From Cruorifilaria tuberocauda (taxonomy: Eukaryota > Nematoda > Chromadorea > Rhabditida > Onchocercidae): a DNA stretch of 64,000 nt. The DNA is taken from assembly GCA_013365365.1 (NCBI GenBank), contig JABVXU010000032.1, positions 62,001-126,000 of the forward strand. Direction: 5' to 3'. A program made the translations under genes and the position numbers. Under the pieces are notes generated by a model that worked only from the letters and a program-made list of their open reading frames with translations, had not been told where the DNA came from and did not search any database. This document shows, one piece after another, positions 17,723-26,730 of the stretch; the stretch's first letter is position 1; each line of letters begins with the position of its first letter.

Positions 17723-18880
17723 TTATATTCTCATTGGCATCACTATATATAATGCATTCGGATCATCCTCGTCAGTGATAATTATAGCACTACTAGCATC
17801 AGTAAAACTAAACTTGCATTTGTTTCTTATACAAGATAATGCATCAAGTAAATAACGCGAATTAAACCCTATTTCTACATTTGTTCCATTATAATCTACC
17901 TCTATAGACTCAGTTGCATCGTTACATTCTTGAGAGCTTGAGTGTAGAGTTAATAGTTTCTTTTGTAAAAAGAATTTTACAGACTTTATCTTATCAGATA
18001 CTACAACAGAAACTCGATCTATAACGTTAGCTAACTTACTGCTTTCAACGATCATTTGCTTATCCCGGTATGTAGGGATAACAGTCTTGTAATCAGGAAA
18101 GGTGCCATCTATCAACTTTGATATCATCGTGTACCCACTACATGTGAATTTGATTTTTCTATCTGAAAGTCTTATGTCAACTTTTTCACAACTATCTAAC
18201 ACTTTCAGTAGCTCCATGACAGTCTTGCGTGGGATAATTACACCAAGTTCCACATTGATGTTTTGGGGTTTTAGTCTCTTTACACATGCTAATCGATGTC
18301 CATCAGTTGCAATACAATATAGAAACTGCTCATCTAAACTTAGGTATATTCCATTTAAATTGTACCTTGTATCATCCAACGATACTGCAAACTTTGTCTT
18401 AGTTAATAGATCTATTAGATCCGTATTTAGTAGAGTAAAACCATGTTTATAATCTCCTTCTTCAAGAAGAGGAAAGTTATTTGAAATTACATTTGGTAAA
18501 GAAAAGCTTGCATTTCCACAAGATATCAACAGTTTCTCCTGATCATTCATTTCAAAGTGAACATCCAAATCAGCTGGTAGTTTTTTTATGATACTATGTA
18601 AAGTATGAGCTGGGATTTTTATTTCTCCTTCCATTAATACATCTGCAGCAAGTGAGGCAAATATTGAAATATCAAGATCAGTTGCTTTTAATTTTATGCT
18701 ACTATGTTGTGCCATGATATTTATACACGCTAAAGCATCTATCGCATGACGTCTTTCAACTACTCCGCTTATTTTAGATAACGTACTTAGAAGATTTGCA
18801 CGTCCTACGCTAAAACTTACCTGGCCACATACATAACTTTGCTCTTTAGTTTTTACATTTACACTTGCAACCTCTGACAT
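17723..18880 (-). CDS. dnaN: DNA polymerase III beta subunit (sliding clamp)
   Basis: DnaN is the ring-shaped processivity clamp. The 385-residue protein shows the three clamp domains: an N-terminal FSVGRANLLSTLSKISGVVERR, a middle domain with LNGIYLSLDEQFLYCIATDGHRLA (the ATDGHRLA signature), and a C-terminal domain ending YIVMPMRI, matching the usual MPMRL/I tail. dnaA is not next to it, so this is not the conserved dnaA-dnaN origin region, which is usual for Rickettsiales. Confidence 0.96.
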   Translation of the reverse strand: MSEVASVNVKTKEQSYVCGQVSFSVGRANLLSTLSKISGVVERRHAIDALACINIMAQHSSIKLKATDLDISIFASLAADVLMEGEIKIPAHTLHSIIKKLPADLDVHFEMNDQEKLLISCGNASFSLPNVISNNFPLLEEGDYKHGFTLLNTDLIDLLTKTKFAVSLDDTRYNLNGIYLSLDEQFLYCIATDGHRLACVKRLKPQNINVELGVIIPRKTVMELLKVLDSCEKVDIRLSDRKIKFTCSGYTMISKLIDGTFPDYKTVIPTYRDKQMIVESSKLANVIDRVSVVVSDKIKSVKFFLQKKLLTLHSSSQECNDATESIEVDYNGTNVEIGFNSRYLLDALSCIRNKCKFSFTDASSAIIITDEDDPNALYIVMPMRI

Positions 18881-19178
18881 ACAGATCTCAAAAATATATT
18901 CTAAATGATATTCACATTCTACTTAAAGTAAAGCGCTATTTAAGACTTACAACAATCCTACAAACAGGAACTCTATTGCTAGTTCAGTTGGAGAAGGTCA
19001 TTTCAAAAAATGAACATTTATGGAAGCTTCTATGCATAGCATTATAGCTAGGTCCTACACTAATGACAGGTTGTGAGGTAAAAGATAAAACAATGAAAAA
19101 CTTTAAGTTTAGAAAGGGGATTGATTTAGGGGAAATAGGCATTTATCTTTATATGTAATTTTCATATGATAGACATAT

Positions 19179-19457
19179 ATGCACCCAATCATATATTTAC
19201 TTAACCTAATACTTGATCTTTACAGCTTCATTCTAATATGTTGGGTTATTCTGGATTGGTTGATTAAAATTAATATAGCTAACATGTATAATGAAGCTGT
19301 GAGCAGCGTAATGCAAACTTTAACCAAGCTCATCCACCCACCATTAAAGGTTATTAGAAGATACATAGGATCGGTCAATGGATTAGATTTATCTATAATG
19401 ATACTACTAATAACAATTCACTTTGTGAAATACACAATGAATTACTACTTCAAGTAG
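19179..19457 (+). CDS. YggT family membrane protein
   Basis: A 92-residue protein of two hydrophobic segments (about 3-28 and 70-88) with the family middle part ending LIHPPLKVIRRYIGSVNGLDLS (consensus P-x-L-x-P-I-R-x-x-x-P). YggT proteins are membrane proteins linked in other bacteria to cell division or osmotic shock; the exact role is unknown. The stop is directly followed by the ftsK ATG, so the two are almost certainly co-expressed. Confidence 0.8.
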   Translation: MHPIIYLLNLILDLYSFILICWVILDWLIKINIANMYNEAVSSVMQTLTKLIHPPLKVIRRYIGSVNGLDLSIMILLITIHFVKYTMNYYFK

Positions 19458-21581
19458 ATGATAAAAAAATATCTGAAGCCAATAATATACCTATTGGCAC
19501 TAATATATATATATATATCAGTTTTCAGTTACAACTATAAAGACCCATCCTTAAATACAGTTACAAATGAAAGAGTAACAAACTGGGGTGGAGTAGTTGG
19601 TTCATATTCAGCTGATATATTAGTCCAATTTTTTGGATTAAATAGCATTACAATAGTTACGACTGTAGTTTACTTCTTGATTTTTAGGCCACCAAAAAGG
19701 CTGCTAAAAATTAGCTACCTAACATTGATTAACCTAGGAATATGTGCTATATTGGCTAAATTCCCACTTAGTACTACTGCAAGGTACATGCACAGTGGAA
19801 TAGTAGGAAATATTTTAATTAGCCACTACCCATTTTACACATTTATAATAGCATTTTTAGTAGGAATATTAGGATTGATTGGATGGAAGAGAACGATTCA
19901 ATCTTTATTCCTTCTATGCAAAAAAGTAGCTTACCTTTCTTCAAATCTTCCATTTTCTATGTCAAATAAAATCGTTAAATATCTAAATCTAGTTGCACCG
20001 TTAGTAGTAGAAGAACAAAGCGTTCAAATTGCTGTTAAGCAAGAGCTAAAAGGAAGACAGAAAAAAAATACTAAGAAGGTTTCTACAACCTTTAGTAAAT
20101 TTGAATTTCCAAGCGTTCACTTACTTTCTAAAGTAGAAAAATCTTTACATAAAAATCAGCTGAATGGAATGGAAAGTAATAAAAACTTGTCCCTATTAGA
20201 ACAGGTTCTCAATGATTTTGGCGTGCAAGGAAAAATTATCAACGTGTGTTATGGACCGGTTGTAACTTTATACAAATTTGAACCACAAGCTGGCACAAAA
20301 TCTGCAAGAGTGATCAGTCTTGCAGATGACATTGCACGTTCAGTAAGTGCAGTCTCTGCAAGAATTTCAATAATCCGTGGGCAAAATGCTATAGGAATAG
20401 AATTACCAAATAAAGAACGAGAGATTGTTATGTTACGTGATTTGTTCGAATCTCAAGAGTACCAAAATGCAAACTTAAATCTTCCAATCGCACTAGGAAA
20501 AGAAATAAGCGGAAACCCTATCATCGCTGATTTAGCTAAAATGCCACACTTGCTTATTGCTGGGACTACAGGATCTGGCAAATCAGTTGCGATTAATACT
20601 ATGACTCTTTCACTTATTTATCGATTAAGTCCTAGTGAATGTAAGATGATAATGATTGATCCAAAAATGCTTGAACTTTCAATATATGATAAAATACCAC
20701 ATTTAATAACACCAGTAGTAACAGAGCCAAAGAAAGCCTTGATTGCCCTTAAGTGGACAATAAAGGAGATGGAAAACCGCTACCGCATGATGTCATATTT
20801 AAGTGTACGAAATGTAATAAGCTATAATAAAAAGATTACAGAAGCAATAAGCAGTGGGAAGGAACTTGAGCGTGTTGTACAAATTGGATTTAACTCAACA
20901 ACAGGCAAACCTCTATTTGAAAAAATGTCCATTGAAATGGAAACATTTCCGTACATTGTAGTAATCGTAGATGAAATGGCAGATTTGATGCTTATTGCTG
21001 GTAAAGACATAGAGCGTTCTATTCAACGCTTGGCTCAGATGGCTCGTGCTGCAGGAATACATATCATAATGGCAACTCAACGTCCATCTGTAGATATTAT
21101 AACAGGTGTGATAAAAGCAAATTTTCCTACAAGGATAAGCTTTGCTGTTACTTCTAAAATAGATAGTCGTACGATACTCGGTGAACAAGGTGCTGAACAA
21201 TTACTTGGCATGGGTGATATGCTCTATATGGCCCCTGGTGGTAAAATTATTCGAGTTCACGGCCCATTCGTAAGTGATAATGAGGTGCAGAATATAGTTA
21301 ATCACTTGAAAGCACAAGGGGAACCAAATTACATAGAAGAAGTTACAAAAGAAGATGAAAATTTTTCTATAAAATCTAGCAATGAAGCAGATAATGAAGA
21401 AGATAGTTTATATAAACAAGCAGTAATTATCATACAAAGGGATCGAAAAGTTTCAACTAGTTACATTCAGAGACAGCTGAGAATAGGATACAATAGAGCT
21501 GCAAACATTATTGAAAGAATGGAAAAGGAAGGTATTGTTAGTGCCCCAAATCACTCAGGAAAAAGAGAAATATTGGAGTAA
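19458..21581 (+). CDS. ftsK: DNA translocase FtsK
   Basis: FtsK is anchored at the septum and pumps chromosome termini across during division. At 707 residues it is a short FtsK: about four N-terminal membrane segments (1-160), a short linker, then the alpha/beta motor domain with Walker A AGTTGSGKSVAIN (about 373), Walker B VVIVDEMADLM (about 490) and RAAGIHIIMATQRPSVDIITG. The C-terminal gamma winged helix (about 640-700, VSTSYIQRQLRIGYNRAANIIERME) reads polar DNA motifs. Expected for the order Rickettsiales and followed by mraY after 73 bases. Confidence 0.96.
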   Translation: MIKKYLKPIIYLLALIYIYISVFSYNYKDPSLNTVTNERVTNWGGVVGSYSADILVQFFGLNSITIVTTVVYFLIFRPPKRLLKISYLTLINLGICAILAKFPLSTTARYMHSGIVGNILISHYPFYTFIIAFLVGILGLIGWKRTIQSLFLLCKKVAYLSSNLPFSMSNKIVKYLNLVAPLVVEEQSVQIAVKQELKGRQKKNTKKVSTTFSKFEFPSVHLLSKVEKSLHKNQLNGMESNKNLSLLEQVLNDFGVQGKIINVCYGPVVTLYKFEPQAGTKSARVISLADDIARSVSAVSARISIIRGQNAIGIELPNKEREIVMLRDLFESQEYQNANLNLPIALGKEISGNPIIADLAKMPHLLIAGTTGSGKSVAINTMTLSLIYRLSPSECKMIMIDPKMLELSIYDKIPHLITPVVTEPKKALIALKWTIKEMENRYRMMSYLSVRNVISYNKKITEAISSGKELERVVQIGFNSTTGKPLFEKMSIEMETFPYIVVIVDEMADLMLIAGKDIERSIQRLAQMARAAGIHIIMATQRPSVDIITGVIKANFPTRISFAVTSKIDSRTILGEQGAEQLLGMGDMLYMAPGGKIIRVHGPFVSDNEVQNIVNHLKAQGEPNYIEEVTKEDENFSIKSSNEADNEEDSLYKQAVIIIQRDRKVSTSYIQRQLRIGYNRAANIIERMEKEGIVSAPNHSGKREILE
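19503..19518. repeat. (AT)8 dinucleotide tract inside ftsK
   Basis: Sixteen bases of alternating AT within the codons for the first FtsK membrane segment (reads IYIYI). Slippage here would shift the frame near codon 20. Confidence 0.8.
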
Positions 21582-21654
21582 TAACCCCAAATTATCAGCA
21601 TTACGATACTTAACAAATATTTGATATAGTATTTAATTTAGTAAACAAGATATA

Positions 21655-22635
21655 ATGAATCTATCTGCAAAAGTGTTTTTTAACTCACTCATTTTTGGGT
21701 TTGTTCTCTACCCTTGCTTTCTAAAATTTCTAAAGAAAGTTAGCAAAAGTGTACAACCGATCAGATCATGCGGACCAAAAAGTCATCTAGTTACAAAAAG
21801 AAACACTCCTACTACAGGTGGAATAATAATACTGATCTCTACTTTACTGCCAATTTTACTCTGGACACAGCTAACGTTGGAAACTATGTTGCTAATATCT
21901 ATAACTCTATTTTTTGCTTTAGTCGGATTTATTGATGATTATTTAAAATTAAAAGTAGACAATCATGAAGGTTTGAGTGCAGAAACTAAAATACTTATAC
22001 AACTCATATTTACCTTCGTTGTTATGTTTATATATAAGACACATCTTGTTGAAGGTTCTACAAAAACGTTTTTATTTAGAGAAATAATGATTGATTTTAG
22101 CTATATGTATGTTCCATTTGCTACATTTGTAATTGTTGGTTCCGCTAACGCTGTAAATCTTACAGATGGTCTTGATGGCCTTGCTGCAACTCAATCTATC
22201 ACTTCCTTTGTTTCTTTGGGACTAATTGCATACTTAACTCAATCAAGCATGAGCATTGTTTTATTCTGCATTGCATTTACAGGAGCAATTCTAAGTTTCT
22301 TGTGGTTTAACACAAACCCTGCCAAAATATTTATGGGTGACGTTGGTAGCTTATCAATCGGTGCAGCTTTAGGACTGACTAGCGTCTTAATCAAAAAAGA
22401 AGTGCTCTTAGCTATTATCGGAACTATCCCAGTAATGGAAACCTTATCTGTCATTGTTCAGATATCATATTTTAGATATACAAAATTTAAGCATGGGAGT
22501 GGAAGAAAAGTCTTTCTTATGACACCGGTACACCACCATTTTGAAAAGAAAGGATGGTCAGAAAATGAAATAGTTACGAAATTTTGGATAATTTCTATTA
22601 CTTGTTCAATCTTTACTATTGCTTTCCTGCTATAG
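21655..22635 (+). CDS. mraY: Phospho-N-acetylmuramoyl-pentapeptide transferase MraY
   Basis: MraY makes lipid I, the first membrane step of peptidoglycan precursor synthesis. The 326-residue polytopic protein keeps the family signatures: GGIIILISTLLP after TPTTGG, FIDDYLKLK (catalytic Asp pair), NLTDGLDGLA, FMGDVGSLSIGAALG, and the loop TPVHHHFEKKGWSE that binds the nucleotide substrate. Slightly shorter than E. coli MraY (360). Found here between ftsK and rnhB instead of in a full division-cell-wall cluster. With murC at 51.6 kb it shows that precursor synthesis is at least partly retained. Confidence 0.95.
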   Translation: MNLSAKVFFNSLIFGFVLYPCFLKFLKKVSKSVQPIRSCGPKSHLVTKRNTPTTGGIIILISTLLPILLWTQLTLETMLLISITLFFALVGFIDDYLKLKVDNHEGLSAETKILIQLIFTFVVMFIYKTHLVEGSTKTFLFREIMIDFSYMYVPFATFVIVGSANAVNLTDGLDGLAATQSITSFVSLGLIAYLTQSSMSIVLFCIAFTGAILSFLWFNTNPAKIFMGDVGSLSIGAALGLTSVLIKKEVLLAIIGTIPVMETLSVIVQISYFRYTKFKHGSGRKVFLMTPVHHHFEKKGWSENEIVTKFWIISITCSIFTIAFLL

Positions 22636-22640
22636 AAACC

Positions 22641-23264
22641 ATGATATATCCAAACTTTGCATTAGAAAATAAGTTACCAGGAATAGTAGCTGGAGTGGAT
22701 GAAGCTGGGAGAGGACCACTAGCAGGTCCAGTAATATCTGCAGCAGTAGTGTTTACCAATAAAACTACAACCATTACAGGAATCAACGACTCAAAAAAAC
22801 TGACTGCTAAAAATAGGCAAGTCCTATATGAAAAAATAAAGTCTGTTGCAAAATTTGCTATAGGAATAGCAAGTGTACAGGAAATAAACTCACATAATAT
22901 TTTGCAAGCAACAAAACTTTCAATGCAGCGTGCATTGATAAACTTAGGATTAGAATTAGACTATGTGCTAGTTGATGGCAACCAGACACCTGAAACAAAA
23001 TGGCAAGTAAGGTCTATAATAAAAGGTGATAGCTTGAGTATATCAATCTCAGCAGCTTCAGTCATTGCAAAAGTCACAAGGGATCAATTAATGCAAAAAT
23101 TACATCATCAGTACCCAGAGTATAATTGGTACAAAAATAAAGGATATGCAACAAAAGAACATATAGAAGCTATAGGTCTTTATGGCATTACAGAACACCA
23201 TAGAAAAAGCTTTGCACCGATTTTAAAACTACGCAACCCAATATGTAGTTATCTGTATTTATAA
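22641..23264 (+). CDS. rnhB: Ribonuclease HII
   Basis: RNase HII removes ribonucleotides misplaced in DNA and RNA-DNA hybrids. The start motif GVDEAGRGPLAGPV (catalytic Asp-Glu) is intact, as are the GINDSKKLT, VDGNQTPET and SAASVIAKVTRDQLM segments, ending in the ITEHHRKSFAP tail. ATG 22641 is chosen because it lies five bases after the mraY stop and begins the conserved length; an earlier in-frame ATG lies inside mraY. The 3' end overlaps virB8, on the other strand, by 16 bases. Confidence 0.94.
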   Translation: MIYPNFALENKLPGIVAGVDEAGRGPLAGPVISAAVVFTNKTTTITGINDSKKLTAKNRQVLYEKIKSVAKFAIGIASVQEINSHNILQATKLSMQRALINLGLELDYVLVDGNQTPETKWQVRSIIKGDSLSISISAASVIAKVTRDQLMQKLHHQYPEYNWYKNKGYATKEHIEAIGLYGITEHHRKSFAPILKLRNPICSYLYL

Positions 23265-23917
23265 CTATCAACAATAAACTTAAATGGTATTACACTATCT
23301 ATTGTAGCCTTTATATTAGAAAAAGTAAAGCTGATATCAACAGTCTGATTTTTTACATTCTTATTTTGCTCGATTACAAAAATCACTGTTGCCCTCCCAG
23401 GAAAGGAAACTAGTTCCTTAACTGATCGATCAATAGATAACTTCACTACACTTATATTATTAACTTCTCTTTCAGAGAAAAGTAAATCTGCAGTCTCATT
23501 GTTTACTTTTTCTTGAAAATCTTGATAAACCCTAGGGGTGGAATTGTTTTTTATAAAATTTTTTCTGTACTCTGGTTCAACAACTTTATTAGATTCATAT
23601 GCTTTAATATACTTAATTAGTAGATACTTAGCTATAGGAATGTATTCATCTCTCTTTCTATCAGAATCCAGCTTACGCATTACAGAAAATTCATCTTCCG
23701 CATGATCCGTATACCTAATAAAGTTCAAACTTTTTTTAACAGGAAATAAAAGATATATATTCAACAGCAATAAACATAAGCACATTAGAAGAAATGATAC
23801 TATAACTACCATCCAAGACCTTTCTACTACACAAAATAGATATCTATGACAGTACCACTCAACTGCTTTACTAAAATAACTTTTGTTTTTTACTGACTTA
23901 AGCAATCTATCTTCCAT
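23249..23917 (-). CDS. virB8: VirB8-like type IV secretion system protein
   Basis: VirB8 is a bitopic inner membrane protein of the type IV secretion channel. The 222-residue protein has a cytoplasmic N-terminal tail, one membrane segment (about 34-58), and a periplasmic domain with the VirB8 pattern: IRYTDHAEDEFSVMRKLDSD, then YLLIKYIKAYESN and PRVYQDFQEKVNN, and beta strands to the end. No other vir genes are adjacent, consistent with the duplicated, scattered virB8 copies of Rickettsiales. Whether this copy is the channel subunit or a paralog cannot be told here. The N-terminal extension is longer than in Agrobacterium VirB8. Confidence 0.8.
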   Translation of the reverse strand: MEDRLLKSVKNKSYFSKAVEWYCHRYLFCVVERSWMVVIVSFLLMCLCLLLLNIYLLFPVKKSLNFIRYTDHAEDEFSVMRKLDSDRKRDEYIPIAKYLLIKYIKAYESNKVVEPEYRKNFIKNNSTPRVYQDFQEKVNNETADLLFSEREVNNISVVKLSIDRSVKELVSFPGRATVIFVIEQNKNVKNQTVDISFTFSNIKATIDSVIPFKFIVDSYKYR

Positions 23918-24082
23918 AATAATAGAGAAATAAGCTCAATGATTATAATAAACTTCAAACCATTATCCTTAGATTATAACATTTTTTAATAGATGAATGA
24001 TGGTATTATCTTGTTTCACGGTATGTAAAATTTACTGATTTTTATGTTTACATTTATCACTTTTACGTCAAGGCTTCCAGAA

Positions 24083-24324
24083 TTATAGGTATTGTCTTGC
24101 ATCCTCTATGGCTACCATAATAAGGTATTCATTTCGACAAAAATAATCAAATTCATCGTCTGGTTTTACTTTTCTATCTAATCTACTTTTAGTAATCTAC
24201 CAAGTAGATTAATCTTATACTTTTGTAACATAGGCCTGATATATACTTCTATGTAGAACTTAGAAGATAACAGGTCAATTAATTCTGAATTTAAACTTTT
24301 ATTTATATCATCAAAACTTACTAC
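24083..24324 (-). pseudogene. Decayed minus-strand gene of unknown family
   Basis: Two adjoining minus-strand frames read as plausible protein and are joined by a frameshift near 24190: one includes SELIDLLSSKFYIEVYIRP and LLGRLLKVD before a stop, the other KPDDEFDYFCRNEYLIMVA and ends at TAA (24083). There is no start codon. I do not recognise the family. The remaining gap sequence between virB8 and holB (23918-24687) shows nothing else clear. Confidence 0.4.
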
Positions 24325-24687
24325 TTATGATATAGTAAAACATCAATTGATAATTAATTCAACTTAATACCAAGATAATTAAAATCTCTAGAAATTCCTA
24401 CTAATCTTCTCTCACAACAGGATCATACATAGTAAACAACTTTTAGTGACGGATATTACTAAGTTTATTAGCTTAAAACTTACCTTATAAGAGTTGCATT
24501 TAACAATATTTTTGCTTTTTAGAATCATCTCACCTTAACCCTTAATGTATCTTAGGTAGTTTTATACATCTGCAAAGATAACTATGTTGAACTTCTACTA
24601 ATTGTATATAGTATTAATCCATTCTCAGGCTATCACATATTTCAAAGATTAAATCAATAAGTTAACCCTAAACTCACGTCAAAAATA

Positions 24688-25524
24688 TTATATTTCATAA
24701 ACCGGCAACATGATATTAACTGCATTAGCTAGAACATGCCTCCTATCTAGGTGAAATTGCTTAGCAGAAGCAAAAAGCTCATTTACTTTTTTCCACTGAT
24801 TAAGCAGAACTTCAACATTGCTTACACCACCCTTTATACTTTCTAAAATGAAAGTTTGTATTATATACGATGCTAATTCTAGATCAATTTCACTATTGAT
24901 TATCTTTTTAATCGCTTCAGAATTATTTAAATTAGAAAGGAATTCATAAAAGCATCTATATGACTCATAAGTGCTACTATTTATTGCATTTATTACCATT
25001 CCAGGTGCTCCAGGAAATAAAGTAACTACTTCATCAAATATTTGATCATCAAACTCACACTGAGATGAAACAATTTGCTTTGTTTCAGAGTAAGTCAGTG
25101 GCAGCAAATTTATCTGAAAGCACCTGCATTTAATAGTATCTTGTATATTATATGGTTTATGGCTAATTATAAATATCTTGGAGTTTTTTGGTGGTTCCTC
25201 TAGTATTTTTAATACTGCATTCCTAGCATTACTTGTCATTGCTTCTAGACTATCTATTATAACAACCTTACATTCTGATTGAATTGGACTCAAGTACAGA
25301 AAATTCTTCATTTCTCTTACTACTTCCACTCCTATTGGATCATCATCAACAACATATAAATCTAATGCCATTTCGTTATGGCTCCTTATAAGAAACCAAT
25401 TAGAAAAATACTTTGCGAGTGTTGCTTTTCCTATACCTTTTCTACCGCAGATTAGCCAAGATTGAATAGCTAAGTTATTCATCAACTTCTTTTTAGCCTG
25501 ATCATGCCCTATTATCTTTCCCAT
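24688..25524 (-). CDS. holB: DNA polymerase III delta' subunit (clamp loader)
   Basis: HolB is part of the clamp loader that opens the DnaN ring. The 278-residue protein has a P-loop-like ICGRKGIGKATLAKY (about 24), the NAVLKILEEPPKNSKIFIISHKP segment typical of delta' (RNALLKxLEEPP, sensor 1 region), IKCRCFQINL (sensor) and a C-terminal helical collar ending FHLDRRHVLANAVN. Somewhat short compared with E. coli (334), as often in Rickettsiales. It starts eight bases after the tsaC stop and is co-directional, so the two probably share a transcript. Confidence 0.85.
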   Translation of the reverse strand: MGKIIGHDQAKKKLMNNLAIQSWLICGRKGIGKATLAKYFSNWFLIRSHNEMALDLYVVDDDPIGVEVVREMKNFLYLSPIQSECKVVIIDSLEAMTSNARNAVLKILEEPPKNSKIFIISHKPYNIQDTIKCRCFQINLLPLTYSETKQIVSSQCEFDDQIFDEVVTLFPGAPGMVINAINSSTYESYRCFYEFLSNLNNSEAIKKIINSEIDLELASYIIQTFILESIKGGVSNVEVLLNQWKKVNELFASAKQFHLDRRHVLANAVNIMLPVYEI

Positions 25525-25532
25525 TCTTTATT

Positions 25533-26198
25533 CTATGAACCTATGTATGAAAGGATATTACATACCATTTGAAGTGAGACTACACCCTCCCTAATAATCT
25601 TGATCTCATCTTGAGTTAAGTCAATAATAGTCGATTCTACACCAGAGACTAATTTGTCATCCTCAACAATTGCTGATAGATGTTGTTTGATAGGCTTAGG
25701 TATGTCTTCAGCCTTATATATGCTTTGTTCCCCTGAAATATTTACGCTAGTTGCAACTACTGGAGTTTTTAGTTTGTTCAATATTGAAATTGCAATAGGA
25801 TGATCAGGAATCCTTATACCTACACTGCCCTTGAAGAATTCATTTGGCAATATATTCTTACCTTTAAGAGGTAAAATATAAGTAATTGGGCCAGGAGAAA
25901 ACTGATTTATTAAATGAGTATATTTTTTATCTAGCTTTGCTATTCCCATTAAGCCACAAATATCAGCAACAAATACAGACAGTGGTTTATTTTTAGAACG
26001 CTTCTTCACTTGGCATATTTTTCTTATAGCTTCACTATCTAATGCGTTACAAGCAAGAGCATAAACAGTTTCTGTGGGGAAACAGACTAATAAGTTATTT
26101 TGTATAGCACTTATTATTCTAGATACCATATTATAGTTGCAATTTATATTCACAGTAAATAATTTGCATAACCTTTGCAATACCACTTTTTCTTCCAA
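25533..26198 (-). CDS. tsaC: L-threonylcarbamoyladenylate synthase (TsaC/Sua5/YrdC family)
   Basis: Makes threonylcarbamoyl-AMP for the t6A modification of tRNAs reading ANN codons. Family motifs are visible: FPTETVYALACNA, KKRSKNKPLSV (the KxRPxxKPL-like site), FSPGPITYIL, GIRIPDHPIA, TPVVATSVNISGE and the STIIDL strand. At 221 residues it has only the YrdC domain and lacks the C-terminal domain of long Sua5. An internal ATG at residue 24 is an alternative start. The mtaB gene at 32.4 kb acts on the same modification. Confidence 0.9.
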   Translation of the reverse strand: MEEKVVLQRLCKLFTVNINCNYNMVSRIISAIQNNLLVCFPTETVYALACNALDSEAIRKICQVKKRSKNKPLSVFVADICGLMGIAKLDKKYTHLINQFSPGPITYILPLKGKNILPNEFFKGSVGIRIPDHPIAISILNKLKTPVVATSVNISGEQSIYKAEDIPKPIKQHLSAIVEDDKLVSGVESTIIDLTQDEIKIIREGVVSLQMVCNILSYIGS

Positions 26199-26274
26199 AA
26201 CTTGACATGAAGTAGTATTATAGTTAACATTTAAGTATGCCTATTTAAATAGGATTTAATAACTATGGTTAAAC

Positions 26275-26691
26275 ATGTTTACCTCTGAAATTTTCGCAGC
26301 AGATATAGCTAATAACACATCAAACATTGGTGCATCTTTTTTTAATCTTATCCCATTAGCATTAATAGTTGTGGTATTTTACTTTTTTATCATCCGTCCA
26401 CATCACAAAAAATTAAAAGAACTCAGAAAGATGATAGATCAGATCAAGCGTGGTGACATTGTTATTACTTCCGGTGGGATAATAGGTGAAGTCAATAAGC
26501 TTGACGAGGCAAATGCACAGTTTGTAATAGAAATAGCACCAAAAGTCGAAATAAAAGTTCTAAAATCCGCTATATCTGAAGTTTTAAATAAAGAAGCTCA
26601 AAAAATAGCATTCAAACCGACTGAAAAGTGCAAAATTAAGAAAGAAGATAAAAAAAATAAAACTCGATTATATAAAAGTAAAAAGGAATAA
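26275..26691 (+). CDS. yajC: Preprotein translocase subunit YajC
   Basis: YajC is the small inner membrane partner of SecDF. The 138-residue protein has one membrane segment (about 27-45, ending FYFFIIRPHHKK, the family FFxIRPQxKK motif) and a cytoplasmic domain with IKRGDIVITSGGIIGEV (G-D-x-V-x-T-x-G-G-x-x-G). The C-terminal tail is Lys-rich. It is divergent from tsaC and followed by glmS in the same direction. Confidence 0.93.
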   Translation: MFTSEIFAADIANNTSNIGASFFNLIPLALIVVVFYFFIIRPHHKKLKELRKMIDQIKRGDIVITSGGIIGEVNKLDEANAQFVIEIAPKVEIKVLKSAISEVLNKEAQKIAFKPTEKCKIKKEDKKNKTRLYKSKKE

Positions 26692-26730
26692 GATAACAAT
26701 AAAAGTGCTTTATAACTTTAAAACTTGGTT

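Noticed and set aside
17700..18900. The dnaN region as a chromosomal origin
   Set aside because: dnaA is absent, no cluster of DnaA boxes was noticed, and truA and recA are neighbours; Rickettsiales origins are usually elsewhere.
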